A DNA stretch of 64,000 nt from Dermatemys mawii (taxonomy: Eukaryota; Chordata; Testudines; Dermatemydidae), in contig ML677335.1 of assembly GCA_007922305.1 (NCBI GenBank), positions 21,077,933 through 21,141,932 of the forward strand, written 5' to 3'. Positions 49,205-60,649 of the stretch are shown one piece after another. The notes under the pieces were generated by a model. The model saw only the letters and a list, made by a program, of their open reading frames with translations, did no database searches and was not told the origin of the DNA. Positions within the stretch are counted from its first letter, which is position 1, and every line of letters begins with the position of its first letter. The translations under genes and the position numbers were made by a program.

Positions 49205-51425
49205 CCACCATTTACTCTGGTTCAAACCAGCATGTGACCTGTGCCCCACGAAGGCAAAAAAACCCAACCCATTCCCAGGTTTCTTCCAATCTGATCTCGG
49301 GGGAAATTCCTCCTTGACCTCAAATATGGGAATCCGTTAGATCCTGAGCATTTGGGCAAGACCCATCAGACAGACATCTGGGAGAAAACTCTCTGTAGTA
49401 ACTCAGAGCCTTCCCCATCTAGGTACCAACTCTGGCTGTCAGAGATATTTACTAATAGCAGTCTCAGATAGGCCATATGCCATTGTAGGCGATCTCCTCA
49501 TACCAGCCCCTCCATAAATTTATCAAGCTCAGTCTTAAAACAGGTTACATTTTTTGCCCCACCAATAGTACCCTAGGAATGCTGTTGCAGAACTTCACTC
49601 CTCTGATGGTTAGAAACCTTTGTCTAATTTGAAGCCTAAACTAATTGATGGTCAGTTTATATCCATTTGTTCATGTGCCCACATTGGCTCTTAACTTAAA
49701 TAACTCCTTTCCCTCCCTTATGTTTATCCCTCTGATGTATTTATAGAGAATAATCATATCTCTACTCATCCTTAGTTTTGTTAGGCTAGATAAGCCAGGC
49801 TCCTTAAGTCTCCTCTCATGAGGCAGGTTCTCCGTTTCTCTGATTATCCTTCTCTGCACTCGTTCCAGTTTGAATTCATCTTTCTTAAATATGGGAAACC
49901 AGAACTGCACACAGTATTTCAGATGAGATCTCACCAGTGTCTTGTATAATAATAACAACAACATTCCCTAGCTCTACTGGAAATACCTTGCCTAATGCAT
50001 CCTAGGATTGCATTAGCCTTTTTTCTTGGCCACATGACATTGGTGGCTCATGGTCATCCTGTGATCAGCCAATACACCCAGATCTTTCTCCACCTCTGTT
50101 GCTTCCAATTGATATGTCTCCAGCTTATAACAAGAATTCTTGTTGCTAGTCCCCAAGTGCATGAGTTTTCATTCTTAAATAAAATCTAATTTCTATACTC
50201 AAGATTTCAAGGTCTGTATGATATTCTTGTATGATATTACGGTCCTACTTTGTATGGACAATAATTCCCAATTTTGTGTCATCTTCAGATTTTATTAGAA
50301 CACTCCTTCTTTTCATGCCAAGATTATTAATAAAAATGTTAAATAAGATTAGTCCCAAGACAGATACTTGAGGAAAAGCACTAATAACCTCTCTCCACCC
50401 TGACAGTTCATCTTTCAGCATGGCCTGTTGTAGTCTCCCCTTTACCCAGTTCCTTATCCACCTTTAAATTCTTGCATTAATTCCCATCTTCTCCAATTTA
50501 ATTAATAATTTCCCATGTGGAACTATATCAAATGCTTTACTGAAATCCAAGTAGATTAGATCTATTGCATTTCCTTTGCCTAGAAAATCAGCAACTTTGA
50601 AGAAAGAGATCAGATTGGTCAGGCACAATTTATCTTTTGTAAAACTATGTTGCATTTTATCCCAAATATTGTTTAGCTCTAAGTTATTAATTACTATTTC
50701 TTTCAAAATTTGTTTTAAAACCTTGCATACAAATTAATGATTTTGTAGTTTCCTGGATGACTTTTTTCCCCTTTCTTATTTATAGATACTATATTTGCAA
50801 TTCCACAGTCATACATAGGGCACAACCCCCAAGTTTATTGATTCATTAAAAATCCTTGCTATTGGTCTTGTAATTTCATGTGACAGTTCCTATAATATTC
50901 TTGGATAGAGATTATCTGGAACCCCCAGTTTGGTCCCTTTAAGATGTTTGAATATAGTTTCTACTTCATATGTGGTAATTTCTAGTTCTATATGCTCGGT
51001 TCTGATTAGCCACCACTGCCCTGAAGATCCTCATTGTCCTTCATAAAAAGCAAGTCCAAGTATTTACTTAGGTGTGGGACCCTACTTAAATTATCTTAGT
51101 CTCCACCCCCTCCTCAATGCTTAGAGGTCCCACTATTTATTTTCTTTTATTTTATAAGTCTAAAGAACTTTTTACTGTTGGTTTTAATTTCCTTTACACG
51201 ATCCATCTTTGCTTGGCTTTTGGCAGTTTTCACTTTTGCCATGCACTTGCTGACCACAAAAAGATACCTTTTCTTGCTAATCCATTCCTTGCAGGCTTTC
51301 TGTTGTTGGGAGGGTTTTTTTAATAACCTTTTGAGACACTTGTTCATCCAGATTACTAAACTCTTCTTCATTTCACAGCATGCAGCTCCATGGGAATATG
51401 TGATACCCAAGTTCAGAATAAAAGT
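49205..51425 (-). mobile_element. CR1 LINE, 2.2-kb partial copy
   Basis: Read on the minus strand from 51425 down, the order is that of CR1 ORF2 and its 3' region. A basic stretch comes first (51147-51410: KACKEWISKKRYLF and similar). The reverse-transcriptase core lies at 50464-50706 (IDLIYLDFSKAFDIVPHGKL, the motif A region with its aspartate). The C-terminal part is at 49671-49964 (VRSHLKYCVQFWFP, KLERVQRRII, SRDMIILYKYI). The 3' untranslated part follows, down to about 49205. The coding strand has multiple frameshifts and stops. The 5' part (endonuclease and ORF1) and the very 3' tip are missing. The copy abuts the repeat ending at 49204. Confidence 0.95.
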
Positions 51426-51945
51426 AAATCATGTGGATATGTGGTGATCATGGAGGAAATCACTTCTTACTCTTTTTGAGGTGATAATCATTTATAGCCT
51501 CAGCAAAAGGAAATTTTCACTGTGGAATCTGTTTTCCACTGAACAGCACTAAAACTGTTCTTTCATAAGAGAAGACTGATACAAATAGACAAAATGTGAT
51601 TTCTGCTGCCATCACATACCTTCACTAGCTGAAAACTCCTGTCTACCCAAATATAGCATTCAGAATCACATCAGAGAAAAGAAGTAGGAATGTTCTAAGG
51701 CTAGACTGTGGAGACCAGAGCCCACAGAATCTTCTTATGGTTCTTAGATTGTAGACTGCAACTGTCCCACTTTTTTGTCATCAACATACTGTTCAGGCCG
51801 AGAGTTCTCACAGAAACTGGTGAAACTAATAAAACATTTATTTGAAATCTGCTGTCTAAGTGATGCACAGCTTCAGAGCACTGAAAATGAAGTTTTTGTC
51901 TGTAAGAAGAGAAATAAAGACCAAGGCAAGACTTTCTGAACAAGG
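51426..51945. other. unannotated sequence
   Basis: No gene recognised. It may be the body of a SINE or of the CR1 copy whose tail follows, but I see no diagnostic text. Confidence 0.3.
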
Positions 51946-52020
51946 AAATTCTAGGAAGAGCAGGAGGGCAGACTAGATAATCATGATGCTCCCTTCTGGC
52001 CTTCAAGTCTATGAGTCTAC
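51946..52020 (+). repeat. CR1-type 3' tail
   Basis: CAGACTAGATAATCATGATG followed by CTCCCTTCTGGCCTTCAAG and CTATGAGTCT is the standard CR1/SINE 3' end in the plus orientation. What precedes it is not recognisable. Confidence 0.75.
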
Positions 52021-55000
52021 TAACAAGCCTGCCTCAAAAGCTGAAGCAGTAGACAACAGAGCCTGCTTAACATGATGACATATCAAATTACTGCTGGAAA
52101 AATTAGTATATGAAATATCTGCAGGGTAAAAGTCACACAGCTTAGTGTGTGAAAATATTTGGGAAATTAAGGAAAAGACAAAGATATACATATGTGATAT
52201 CCTGACATCACACAATAGGGCCTGATCCATTGCCAAATAAAAATCACTGGAAAGCCTATTATTGACTTCAGTGATTTGGATGAAGCCCATAGTTACTACA
52301 GAAAAATAAACATTGATTGAAATGTTACTTCACTGACATAAATGGGAACACTCACATTCATAAAGATAAGCACATGCATAAGTGTTTGCAAGACTGGCAC
52401 CTCAACTACTTGGGGCCAGATCCCTGGCTGTATTCAGCTTAACTAGCCCCTCCCTCCACCCCCACCCCACCCCACCCCCCCAAAAAAATTCTTTGTGTTG
52501 GGGAATCCTTGTGTGACGTTGACCCATCATTGCAACTTGTTATGGTTACATGGCAGCACCTCTGCCTCCCTTCTGGTCTCTCTGAAAGCAAACACCTCAG
52601 GTCATGACCTTCTTGCCCTTTACCTGTTTTGTGGTGGAATTTTGTTATTCTTCCATAGTTAGACTGGGACTCAAGTGGCTTAAATATGTCCTTGCACCGA
52701 GACCTCCCTCCAATCTTGCACCAGCACAGCTCATGTGAACCTGCACATCTGTATCTTTAAATTAAAAAAAGAAGAAGAAAAACTATATATGCTGGAAGAG
52801 TTATTATCTTTAGATGGAACTAGTTAAATAATGCCCCTCACATACAAAGCCCCATGGATGGAGGGGTTCACTGATGATTTTTTAAATTAAATATTGATTT
52901 ATTTGTTGTACTCAACTAGACACCTTGAATCATGCTATGATGAAAGGACAACTCCTGGACTCTATGGAGGACATCCCAGCTCCACTGGAGACAACGACAA
53001 AACTCCCATTGATTTCTTGGGATCAGGACTTCGTAGGCTGAAGTCTGCCCCACATACTTCCTGAATGGCCAGCTCAGTTACTCAAACTGGCTGTTAAAAC
53101 TGAATTTTAACTGAAGAATCCAATCCTGTGAGATGTGAGCACACTCAGCTTCTGTTGACTTAAACAGGACTAGATAGAGTTCAGCACATTCCAGGAAACA
53201 TGAAACACCGCAAAAGAGCAGACCCTTGGAGAATGTTTCTTTATTTGAAATGAACCAAAATGCAAAAAGTATGCTCTTGCTAAGATCTTGGGACATGACC
53301 CAGCCATCTTCTCCCCTATATTAATTGTAAACAGATTAGATGGTTGTTTTAATATCAGTCTGCACTGGAGGACCACTATACAATATGGCAATGCCCCAAT
53401 TTGTGTCTTTTAGAGACTGTTTCTGAAGTCATAATGCTATAAAATTAGGGTAATTCAACTGTCATAAAGGAAGATATACCTAAGTAAAACTGATATATAC
53501 CCAATCTTTAAAACAGGTATGCACGGAGTTCCATAAAATGGTAATAGCATGGCTGGTCCCATCACTGCAGGTGGCAGCAGTTTATGGACCTGAACTATAA
53601 GACCACTGATTTGTGTGAATAAAGTTTTAGGATCAGACTCCATGTTATACCAGGCCGTGGGAAGTACTGTGGTCTAACACAGTGCCTTGACGCAGTTAAC
53701 TTTGTAATGCAGATAGAATCCTTAGAGTGAATTAGAAAAAGTATAAAATAAATTAACTATATAAAATGTCATGATCTCCCACATCCAATTATTTTATGAA
53801 TATTTTCCTCTCTATAAACACAATAAAACAAAAGAAGAATAGTACATTGTGTATAAAAAAAATCATCAATCTATGCTACTGCTGTAGAAGATTGGTTAAT
53901 TTTGCCTTTGATATAAATCTTCATTTCACCATATTTAGGGATACAGATAAACCATCAGGAAATTTATCATGTTCATCAATTTTCTATTTACCAAGAATAT
54001 CTCCTCAGTTTAATTTATTTAATTTTAATATTTGAATCCAGTTTCTAGAACTTTTTATTAATAAAATGGAAGAAATGGTCTCTATAAAATAGTTCATTAG
54101 CACAACATGTATCTTTTAACTAACCAACTGGTGTATCAGAAAGTAAAAGGCTTATCACTTTGCAAAATTCAAAACATACTTCTAGAGAGCAATATATACT
54201 TCAAGTATTGGAGATAACTGCTTCCAGAAATATTATGTTTCTAGAACACATTAGAACTGTCTCCGTTGCAAATTTTCTATGGAACTCCTTATTGAAATCC
54301 CAGAACTCAAACTGCTGAACTGTTTCATGCCCTCAGGTGTAATGGGCACAGTACTGAGTTCTTAATCACGTCTTCTGTGATTCATGTGCTGGTAGAAAAT
54401 AACTGCAGAATGTATCAGTGCAAGTATTTTAATATGTTACTGAAGCTGGCAAAAATATTTTGTCATGAAAATAAACACTTCAGCAGTATCTAGGACTTTT
54501 TTCCTACTTACACGCAGCAAAGGGGCTTGTTAGGTGAATCCCAGATGTGTATTGCCAAAAGAAAAACATCTGAAAGTAAGGCAGACTTTACTGTAAAAGC
54601 TATTAGACAAACTTGCATTCAGTTGAAGCTGCAATAATTAGTCAGAAAAGGAATTGTGCAGAGTAGTTTCTCTGAGGTACAGTATGTACTGATTAAATGG
54701 GATTCATCTGATATGAAATATTACATGAAAAAATAAGACTAAGTTGTAGATGTATTATCTTCTATGTTACATTGAATAGATTGGGTTAGTTGTACTTAAT
54801 TTGCAGTGCTTTATCTTCAGCAATCAACCCTGTAAATGTATAAGACCACCATGACCTTTGCGTTGGCTACTTTGTGCCACTCTGGCAAATAAAAGTAGCC
54901 ACTATTTATTTATTTAGCATTTGAATATTCACCGAGTCAGCAATAGTGTCCTGAGTGGCCAAGTGGAGCTCTCAGAGCCCACTGCTTAATTTCATTAGCA

Positions 55001-55040
55001 GACCCTTTACCTCACTCTAACAGCACAAAGCAGCCATTAA
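52021..55040. other. stretch without recognisable genes
   Basis: Anonymous sequence with a C-rich simple run at about 52446-52482 (CACCCCACCCC). The minus-strand frames at 53078-53643 show no conserved content. Confidence 0.45.
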
Positions 55041-55043
55041 ACA

Positions 55044-55069
55044 CAGCCTAACCATTTATGGTTAGGCTG
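55044..55069. repeat. 11-bp perfect hairpin
   Basis: CAGCCTAACCA (55044-55054) and its exact complement (55059-55069) flank the 4-nt loop TTTA. It may be the centre of an old foldback element. Confidence 0.9.
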
Positions 55070-55209
55070 CTCTGTGATGCTTGAGTGAAGCAAAGCAGTT
55101 GGAGTTTACTAATGTATCTGGCTCTTTTTTGTGGGGGCTAGGTAGGGAAACACAGTGTGTGTTCAAGTAGTTAATGTAGATGACTGGGAGTCAGAACGCT
55201 TTTGTCTGT

Positions 55210-55835
55210 TCCTGTGGTGAAGTGATGGTTCACCAGCACACCTCCTGCTGGTCAACTTGAGAATTAGTCCAGCTCTGGAGCATCCCCTGCCTCAGGCCAC
55301 CCTTGTCCCTCCCAGACCCCAGTGCCCCCTACCTTGGGGTGCTGCCCCACAGTAGTCCCCATGCTCTGGGTCTCCCCTCCCAGGGGAACCTCCCCCATCC
55401 TCTATACCCACCTTGGCTCAGTGGCTACTGCCTGTCATCATCTAGCACCCCACTCACTGGGGCAGACTGAAATCTGAAATGGCCACTCATAATTGGCAAG
55501 GGGTTAGGACCAGCTGCCTCTGCCTATTCCCAGGCTGCTCCTCTGAAGCTCCAGTACCTTTGCAGGCCTTCACCAAGGCCTGCAGCCTGGGGGGTTTGCT
55601 AGGCTGGAGCTCCTAGCTCCTCTTGCCCTTCCCCAACACTGCTCTAGCTCAGATAGCTCTCAGGCAGCTAGCCCTTCCCACTCCAGGGCTAGAGTGAGAC
55701 TTCTCTCCCCAGCTCCTGGCCCCAGCCTCTTTCCAGAGTCAGCTGGGTCCTAACTGAGCTGGCCACAGTTGTGGTTGCTTCCCCAATCAGCCTGGCTTGG
55801 CTGCTTTTAACCCCTGTTCTCTAGGGGTGAAGCAA
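55210..55835. repeat. GC-rich LTR-like interspersed repeat
   Basis: This block is conspicuously rich in C and G and contains, in order, GGGTCTCCCCTCCCAGGGGA, CTACTGCCTGTCATCATCTA, GGCAAGGGGTTAGGACCAGC, CTGCAGCCTGGGG and GCTTCCCCAATCAGCC. I remember this order from an abundant turtle repeat. The LTR class is inferred. No coding region is attached. Confidence 0.55.
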
Positions 55836-55889
55836 TTGCTCCATTACAGTTCCCTTCTGCATCTCAGCTTCTCTAATAGAAAAAGATGG

Positions 55890-55938
55890 GCAAAAGTCTT
55901 TTGCCCAGTGGCAAAAGTCTTTTGCCCAGTGGCAAAAG
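55890..55938. repeat. 21-bp tandem repeat of a palindromic unit
   Basis: GCAAAAGTCTTTTGCCCAGT plus G repeats at 55890 and 55911, with a partial third copy at 55932. Within the first copy GGGCAAAAG and CTTTTGCCC form a perfect inverted repeat around one base. Confidence 0.95.
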
Positions 55939-56039
55939 GAGCTGCAAAATGTACCCATAATGTTAACATCAATGTACCTGAACTCTTAAAAACAGATGAT
56001 TTATAAGCAGAGATATTGCAATATGACTCTAAAAAATGA

Positions 56040-57385
56040 TCATACATTAGAACATTTAGGAACCTGGAGCTTTTGTCAGTTCCTCAGCAAAACCTGACTA
56101 AAGGAATTGATTAGGTGAGTAAACTTACCTAAAATATTTGAACAGTATGCAGTAAATTATGTTCTTTGCTTTCTTACATACTTTTAAAATGTGGCAAATA
56201 AAAATTCTGGTTTTTAGTTTCTCTGGATAAAAGAATCTGGGCAATAAACTATCACTTTGTAATAAAAAATCATATTTATTCTAGACGTTTATGGGGAAAG
56301 GGGAAGAACAATCAAACTACACAAGGCAGCAACTTTCATAGCTAAAAATGTGAAAAATATTTCAGATATGCAGCACACTGAAAGGTACAATATACACTAG
56401 GCCAGATTCAGTCCTGGCACCAAGCAACATAAACCAGAGCACAGGTCTCTCATAGCAGAAATTCCACCGGGGGGGGCATCACAACTGATTGAAAGCTTCC
56501 TTCCACTGAGACAGACATGGAAGGCCAGTGGAGCCCATAATGAAGGTAGAGAGCTAGTGATAGAGAAGAATGTGCAAATTACAATTGCTCTGCTCCCAAC
56601 TCCATGCAGTCCAAAAGATTGAGTACACAGCAGAAATCCCAGTTACCTTCTCCCAGCAGTGAATCTGAGCATAGTGCACAAACCACTCTTAGTGGCTCAA
56701 GGAGGTGCAATATGCATTTCATTTGCACCTCCTTGATAGTTGACTATTTTTAACCTTTTAATCATGATAGATATTCAAAGATGGATGACAATATTGGGAT
56801 GTTTATTGAACACTATATGAAGCCGTTAGTCTATAAAAGTACACATTCTTATATTAATAAAAATAGCAATTTAAAATGTATTCAAAGCTGAATATGAGCA
56901 AATCCAAGTTGAAAGATATTAGCCCTTCTACCTTCTTGTAGAGCAATTGACATTTATGATTCCGCATAGCTGAAGAGTCAGAGTACCCAGCTGGGTGTAA
57001 CTCCAAGGAAACACTGCAACAAGAGCCAGATTTGGAAGAAAGATTGCCTTCTGTTTCCATGAGTTTACAGAGTAAGCCAGGAGAATCACAGTGGGCACTG
57101 ACAGATACGGTGTAACAGAGATGGAGGGTCCATTAAAGTTTTTTCCCAGAAGCTCCACACTTTGTGGACTCTATTTGTCATTGGCTGAACAGTTTCTCAT
57201 TCTTCAGCTTTAATTTTTTTCTCCAGTTGCAGCTTTTCTCTGCATATTTCTTCAGTCAGTCTCTAGATGGAAGTGTTTTTACAATGCCCATTGCATCAGA
57301 ACTGAATGGATACTTCATCAGAGATTAAAAATATAGATAACTATATAGTCTTGCTTTGATTCAAGGGTCTGATATAAATTTGAAA
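56040..57385. other. stretch without recognisable genes
   Basis: Includes a 13-bp perfect hairpin (56698-56735). The part from 56.9 to 57.4 kb could be the C-terminal remnant of the hAT transposase that follows on the minus strand, but no motif is clear. Confidence 0.35.
56698..56735. repeat. 13-bp perfect hairpin with 12-nt loop
   Basis: The arms 56698-56710 (CAAGGAGGTGCAA) and 56723-56735 are exact reverse complements. Confidence 0.95.
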
Positions 57386-57389
57386 ACTC

Positions 57390-58130
57390 TTCATTAGGTA
57401 GATCAAGTCTCCTCATCTGTTGCTTCTGCCAGTCCTTGAACAGTAGGACTCACCATAGGGATGCTGACATCTCAAAGCTTATTTTGCAGGTTAGTTCCTT
57501 GGCAAGCTTGAGTACTTGAGTCCCAAGTACTCTATTAGGATGAAATGACAGTAAGATCCTTGGAGAAAGAGGCACTGAAAGCCTATTGTATTTTCCAACT
57601 CACATCTAATCATGTTGTAAGTGGAATGTCAACATGTGACAAGATCTAGAATCAGCTTGGGACCATCCAGGCCTGAATCATTTTCATGCAGCTTAGAGAC
57701 AATGGTGAATGAATATTTGAAATAGCTGACAAACAAGATTGCCTTGGAGAATTGTTCTAGTAATGTCTCCTTGCTGCTGATCTGCAGCCTGAATAATGCA
57801 AATCATACCAAGCTGTATGCACTATATTTACTGACAGCTTTTATGATGTTAGCTGCATTATCTCAGAACACCACCTGGACAATACCATTAGCAAGCTGCC
57901 ATTTATCAAACATGTTCAGAAATGCCTCTAAAGTGTGTCCATATGTTTGCTATCAAAATCTCCACAATGTAGCTCAACTGTTTTTTCAGTGAATTCCTTT
58001 TCTATCAAATGTGCTGTTAGTCCTAGAAAGAATTGTGAGATGTTGCTCTGTGTCCATATATCTACAACAAACAATAGCATTTCATGGTTTTCATTGGCAT
58101 CATCATTTGTTGCCAGATTATTCATATATA
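57390..58130 (-). pseudogene. hAT-family transposase fossil (ZBED-like group)
   Basis: Read on the minus strand, an open part (58125 to about 57930) gives FVVDIWTQSNISQFFLGLTA and VELHCGDFDSKHMDTL. This matches the hAT pattern T.D.WTS....YL.LT.H, with a first catalytic-type Asp at 58060-58062. After a frameshift near 57930 come EAFLNMFDKWQL and VVF-stop-DNAANIIKA. This is the family's RDNAANM block with Asp at 57860-57862; a TGA at 57863-57865 replaces the preceding residue. Next come an FALFRLQ piece (GCFAH.LQL in relatives), then SYFKYSF, then a decayed TRWNSTY block in which W is TGA (57629-57631). LKLAKELTCKISFE fits the following helical part. The C-terminal dimerisation region is not recognisable. 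It is probably part of a larger hAT element whose ends I cannot find, and it is inactive. Confidence 0.82.
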
Positions 58131-58875
58131 ATATGCCGAATGGTATAAGGAAATATCTTGTGCAAAGAAAACTCCTGGGGCCAAGCAGTTTACATTGGCT
58201 GGTTAGATCAGTTCATCAAGGACAATGTGAATTCTCTTTTCATCTAAAGAATTCATTTCCCCAGGTCTCTTTGGGTTACTCAGTCATCCATAATCCTGTG
58301 TGCACTCATTTGAGATTGGGTTGCTATTCTGAAGCCTCAATTTTACTTTCTAGTAACTCTTTCTAGGGTATTATATTAAACCTTATTTCCACATGCCTTG
58401 TGGAATAGCCTGCCAGTGCATTCCCAGGAGACACTGTCATTTTGCATAACATAACTGTCATTTTTTCATAGATTAGTCTCACTATGAATATGACATGAGA
58501 ATAAGTGATGTTTGTGCACAAACCAGGAAATAGAAGGGCAGGGATAACAATCGTATTGTATGTTTGCTCTTAAGGGAACAGAGACATCTTGAGGGTTCCA
58601 TTTACTTTTTTTGCATTTTGCTTTTCCACCCCTTCATTTCTTCTATTGGAAGAGAGAATTTTGGGGGAGAAATGGCTTGGCAACCAGACTTCTCAGAATG
58701 TGTTCCATGCACAGAGAGCAGTACAAAGGACGGCATGGTGGTGGGAATGGGAGAAAGGAACAAAGGGGTCATTGCAAATAACATCACTTGTAGACCTAAA
58801 GGTATGGCGAGTGTGAAAATGAGACCAAGTCAGAGAGACAGGATGAGCCTTAAAAATGTAGGTCCTTGAATTCAA
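58131..58875. other. unannotated sequence between two transposon fossils
   Basis: It may include the decayed N-terminal part of the hAT transposase (minus strand) and the upstream part of the Harbinger element, but no motif is readable. Confidence 0.3.
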
Positions 58876-58879
58876 GCAC

Positions 58880-59275
58880 ATGAGTTTGAAAAGTGCAATG
58901 GAGAACCAGATAAAGAGGAGAAAGAAGAGGACTCAGAATAACATGTTCAGTGAGATCCTGAAAGCCAGTGCTGCATCAGACCATGAACAGAAGGCCTGGA
59001 GGATGAATGTTGCAGAGGGACAGAGTGGACAGGAGAAAGGCCTAGGAGTCAGAGATGAAGATACACGAGGTCAAAATGGGGCTTCTCTAAGATCAAACAC
59101 AGATGCTGCAGATTCTGATGGACCTAAGGTCCAGCAATCCCAGGCTCACCACCCTTTACAGTCCATAGAGAACTCCAGTATAGCACCACTCTACACCTCT
59201 CTACCCCACGACGTTCCTTGTGGCCTCAGGGACTGCACTCCTACCCCTATCACTCCACATTGGGGAACGTCATGA
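58880..59275 (+). pseudogene. PIF/Harbinger Myb-like accessory protein, C-terminal part
   Basis: A 131-codon frame starts with ATG at 58880. It contains a basic stretch (QIKRRKKRTQNNMFSEIL) and an AWRMNVAE segment. These correspond to the region after the Myb/SANT-like domain in Harbinger accessory proteins, whose usual pattern is R..RDDMF.E......D....AWR. A low-complexity middle follows, then a proline-rich end (HHPLQSIENS, PTPITPHWGTS). The N-terminal DNA-binding domain is absent. In intact elements this protein brings the transposase to the nucleus and the DNA ends. The partner gene lies convergently downstream (59681-59770, minus). Confidence 0.6.
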
Positions 59276-59680
59276 CAACATCAACTGTGGCTCTCGCAGG
59301 ACTCTGTATGTGTAGCTGAAATGGACATCAGTGTTCTTTAAGCTCTGATTAATACATGTATTGGGTTTTAATGTATTTTCACAGATATTTTTAAGTATTT
59401 TGTTACTCAGTAAAACTTTATTGTTTGGGAAATAATTCATCTTTACTAGCTCCCAGCATAGCTGCAGAATGGCTGGAAGTACTGAAAGCACCCACTTACT
59501 TCTGATTGTACACTTTTACACAACTCATAGGATCAGTGAGACACACAGTGCAATCCTAAATATACAGCAAATACCACAAAAGCAATAGTAGTTATATTCA
59601 TAGATGTGAATCAAGCCCCAGAATATTCTTAACAGGCCCCGAAACTACAGAGTCAAGCAGAGCATAGTAAACCTATCATA

Positions 59681-59770
59681 TTACTGTGGCTCGCTGTTAA
59701 AGTGCTCTTTCAAAGCCATGATGAGACATCTAGCTCCACATGGAGCTCTTATGATATGATTAAACACAAC
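59681..59770 (-). pseudogene. PIF/Harbinger transposase (HARBI1-like), extreme C-terminus
   Basis: On the minus strand about 30 codons read VFNHIIRAPCGARCLIMALK then EHFNSEPQ and a stop at 59683-59681. This matches the C-terminal FN.IIRA..GAR....L.EHFNSEP pattern I remember from reptilian Harbinger transposases. The catalytic DDE part, expected upstream on the minus strand (beyond 59770), is missing. The region 59400-59680 fits its 3' untranslated part. Confidence 0.6.
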
Positions 59771-60425
59771 ATTAAAGTATGATATATATTGTTTCTGTTA
59801 AGAAGGCCTTTAAGAACGATCAACACGTTACTCTAAAGCTTGCCAGTGGGTTGTTTCAATCAAGTTGGTGAACTTTTATTACAAAATGGTTCATACTCCA
59901 TCTATAAAATATAATTTTGTTCAACTTTCCTTTCCCCAAAGTAATTGGTTCAGTTTCTAAATGTAGTTAAGATATATCCAAGTGTTTTGTGCTATATTAG
60001 TAAGAGCAGGGTTTCCATATATTTCACATGACAACACCAGAAAGATTTCGCAGAGCATTTTGTTAGCTATAATAAGTATATTTTTATGAAGGAAACTGTC
60101 GGATGAAATAAAATTGCCTGCAATACCAAAACAGAATGCCTTTGAAGTCACCAAGTTTATTTTGATTATGTAGCAATTACATTTTTACTGTATTTATTAA
60201 TCATTTAATTGCCTAATCAAGAATCTGCATCATGAAAAAAAGTAGCCATCTATAGCATTACAGATGTGCACCACAGCTTCATTACCACATAGTAAAAATT
60301 ATGACTGCAGCAGAATGAAGGATTCTGGCTATACATGCTAGGTGCTTTAGCCAGCTCCTAATTAAGCCAATGTGAGTCTCTTCATTGACTTCAATGGGCC
60401 CTTAAGCAATAACCCTAAATTTGAC
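59771..60425. other. stretch without recognisable genes
   Basis: AT-rich anonymous sequence. Confidence 0.4.
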
Positions 60426-60427
60426 TT

Positions 60428-60450
60428 TACCACCACCACCACCACCACCA
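60428..60450. repeat. (ACC)n microsatellite
   Basis: About seven and a half ACC units in uninterrupted array. Confidence 0.95.
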
Positions 60451-60649
60451 GTTTTATGTATTTTTAGAAAGAGAGAGAGAATTCCCAACAAAAGAACCAA
60501 GGAAGATACCTGCAGGCCCCAAAATTGTAAAAGGTCATGCTCTGTCCCCATCTTCTGTCCCAAGAACCTCTCAGACTCTGTCTAGTAAGGGGCATCTTCA
60601 TGTGATTCATTAACGTTCTCATCACCAACAGTCGCATGCAGCAAATTAT

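Noticed and set aside
48519..49340. Overlapping frames of 70-140 codons on both strands
   Set aside because: The GC-rich, stop-poor interspersed repeat explains them. Proline/glycine-rich translations in all frames are typical of that composition.
57935..58366. 143-codon plus-strand frame
   Set aside because: It is the antisense shadow of the hAT transposase fossil, which has recognisable blocks on the minus strand.
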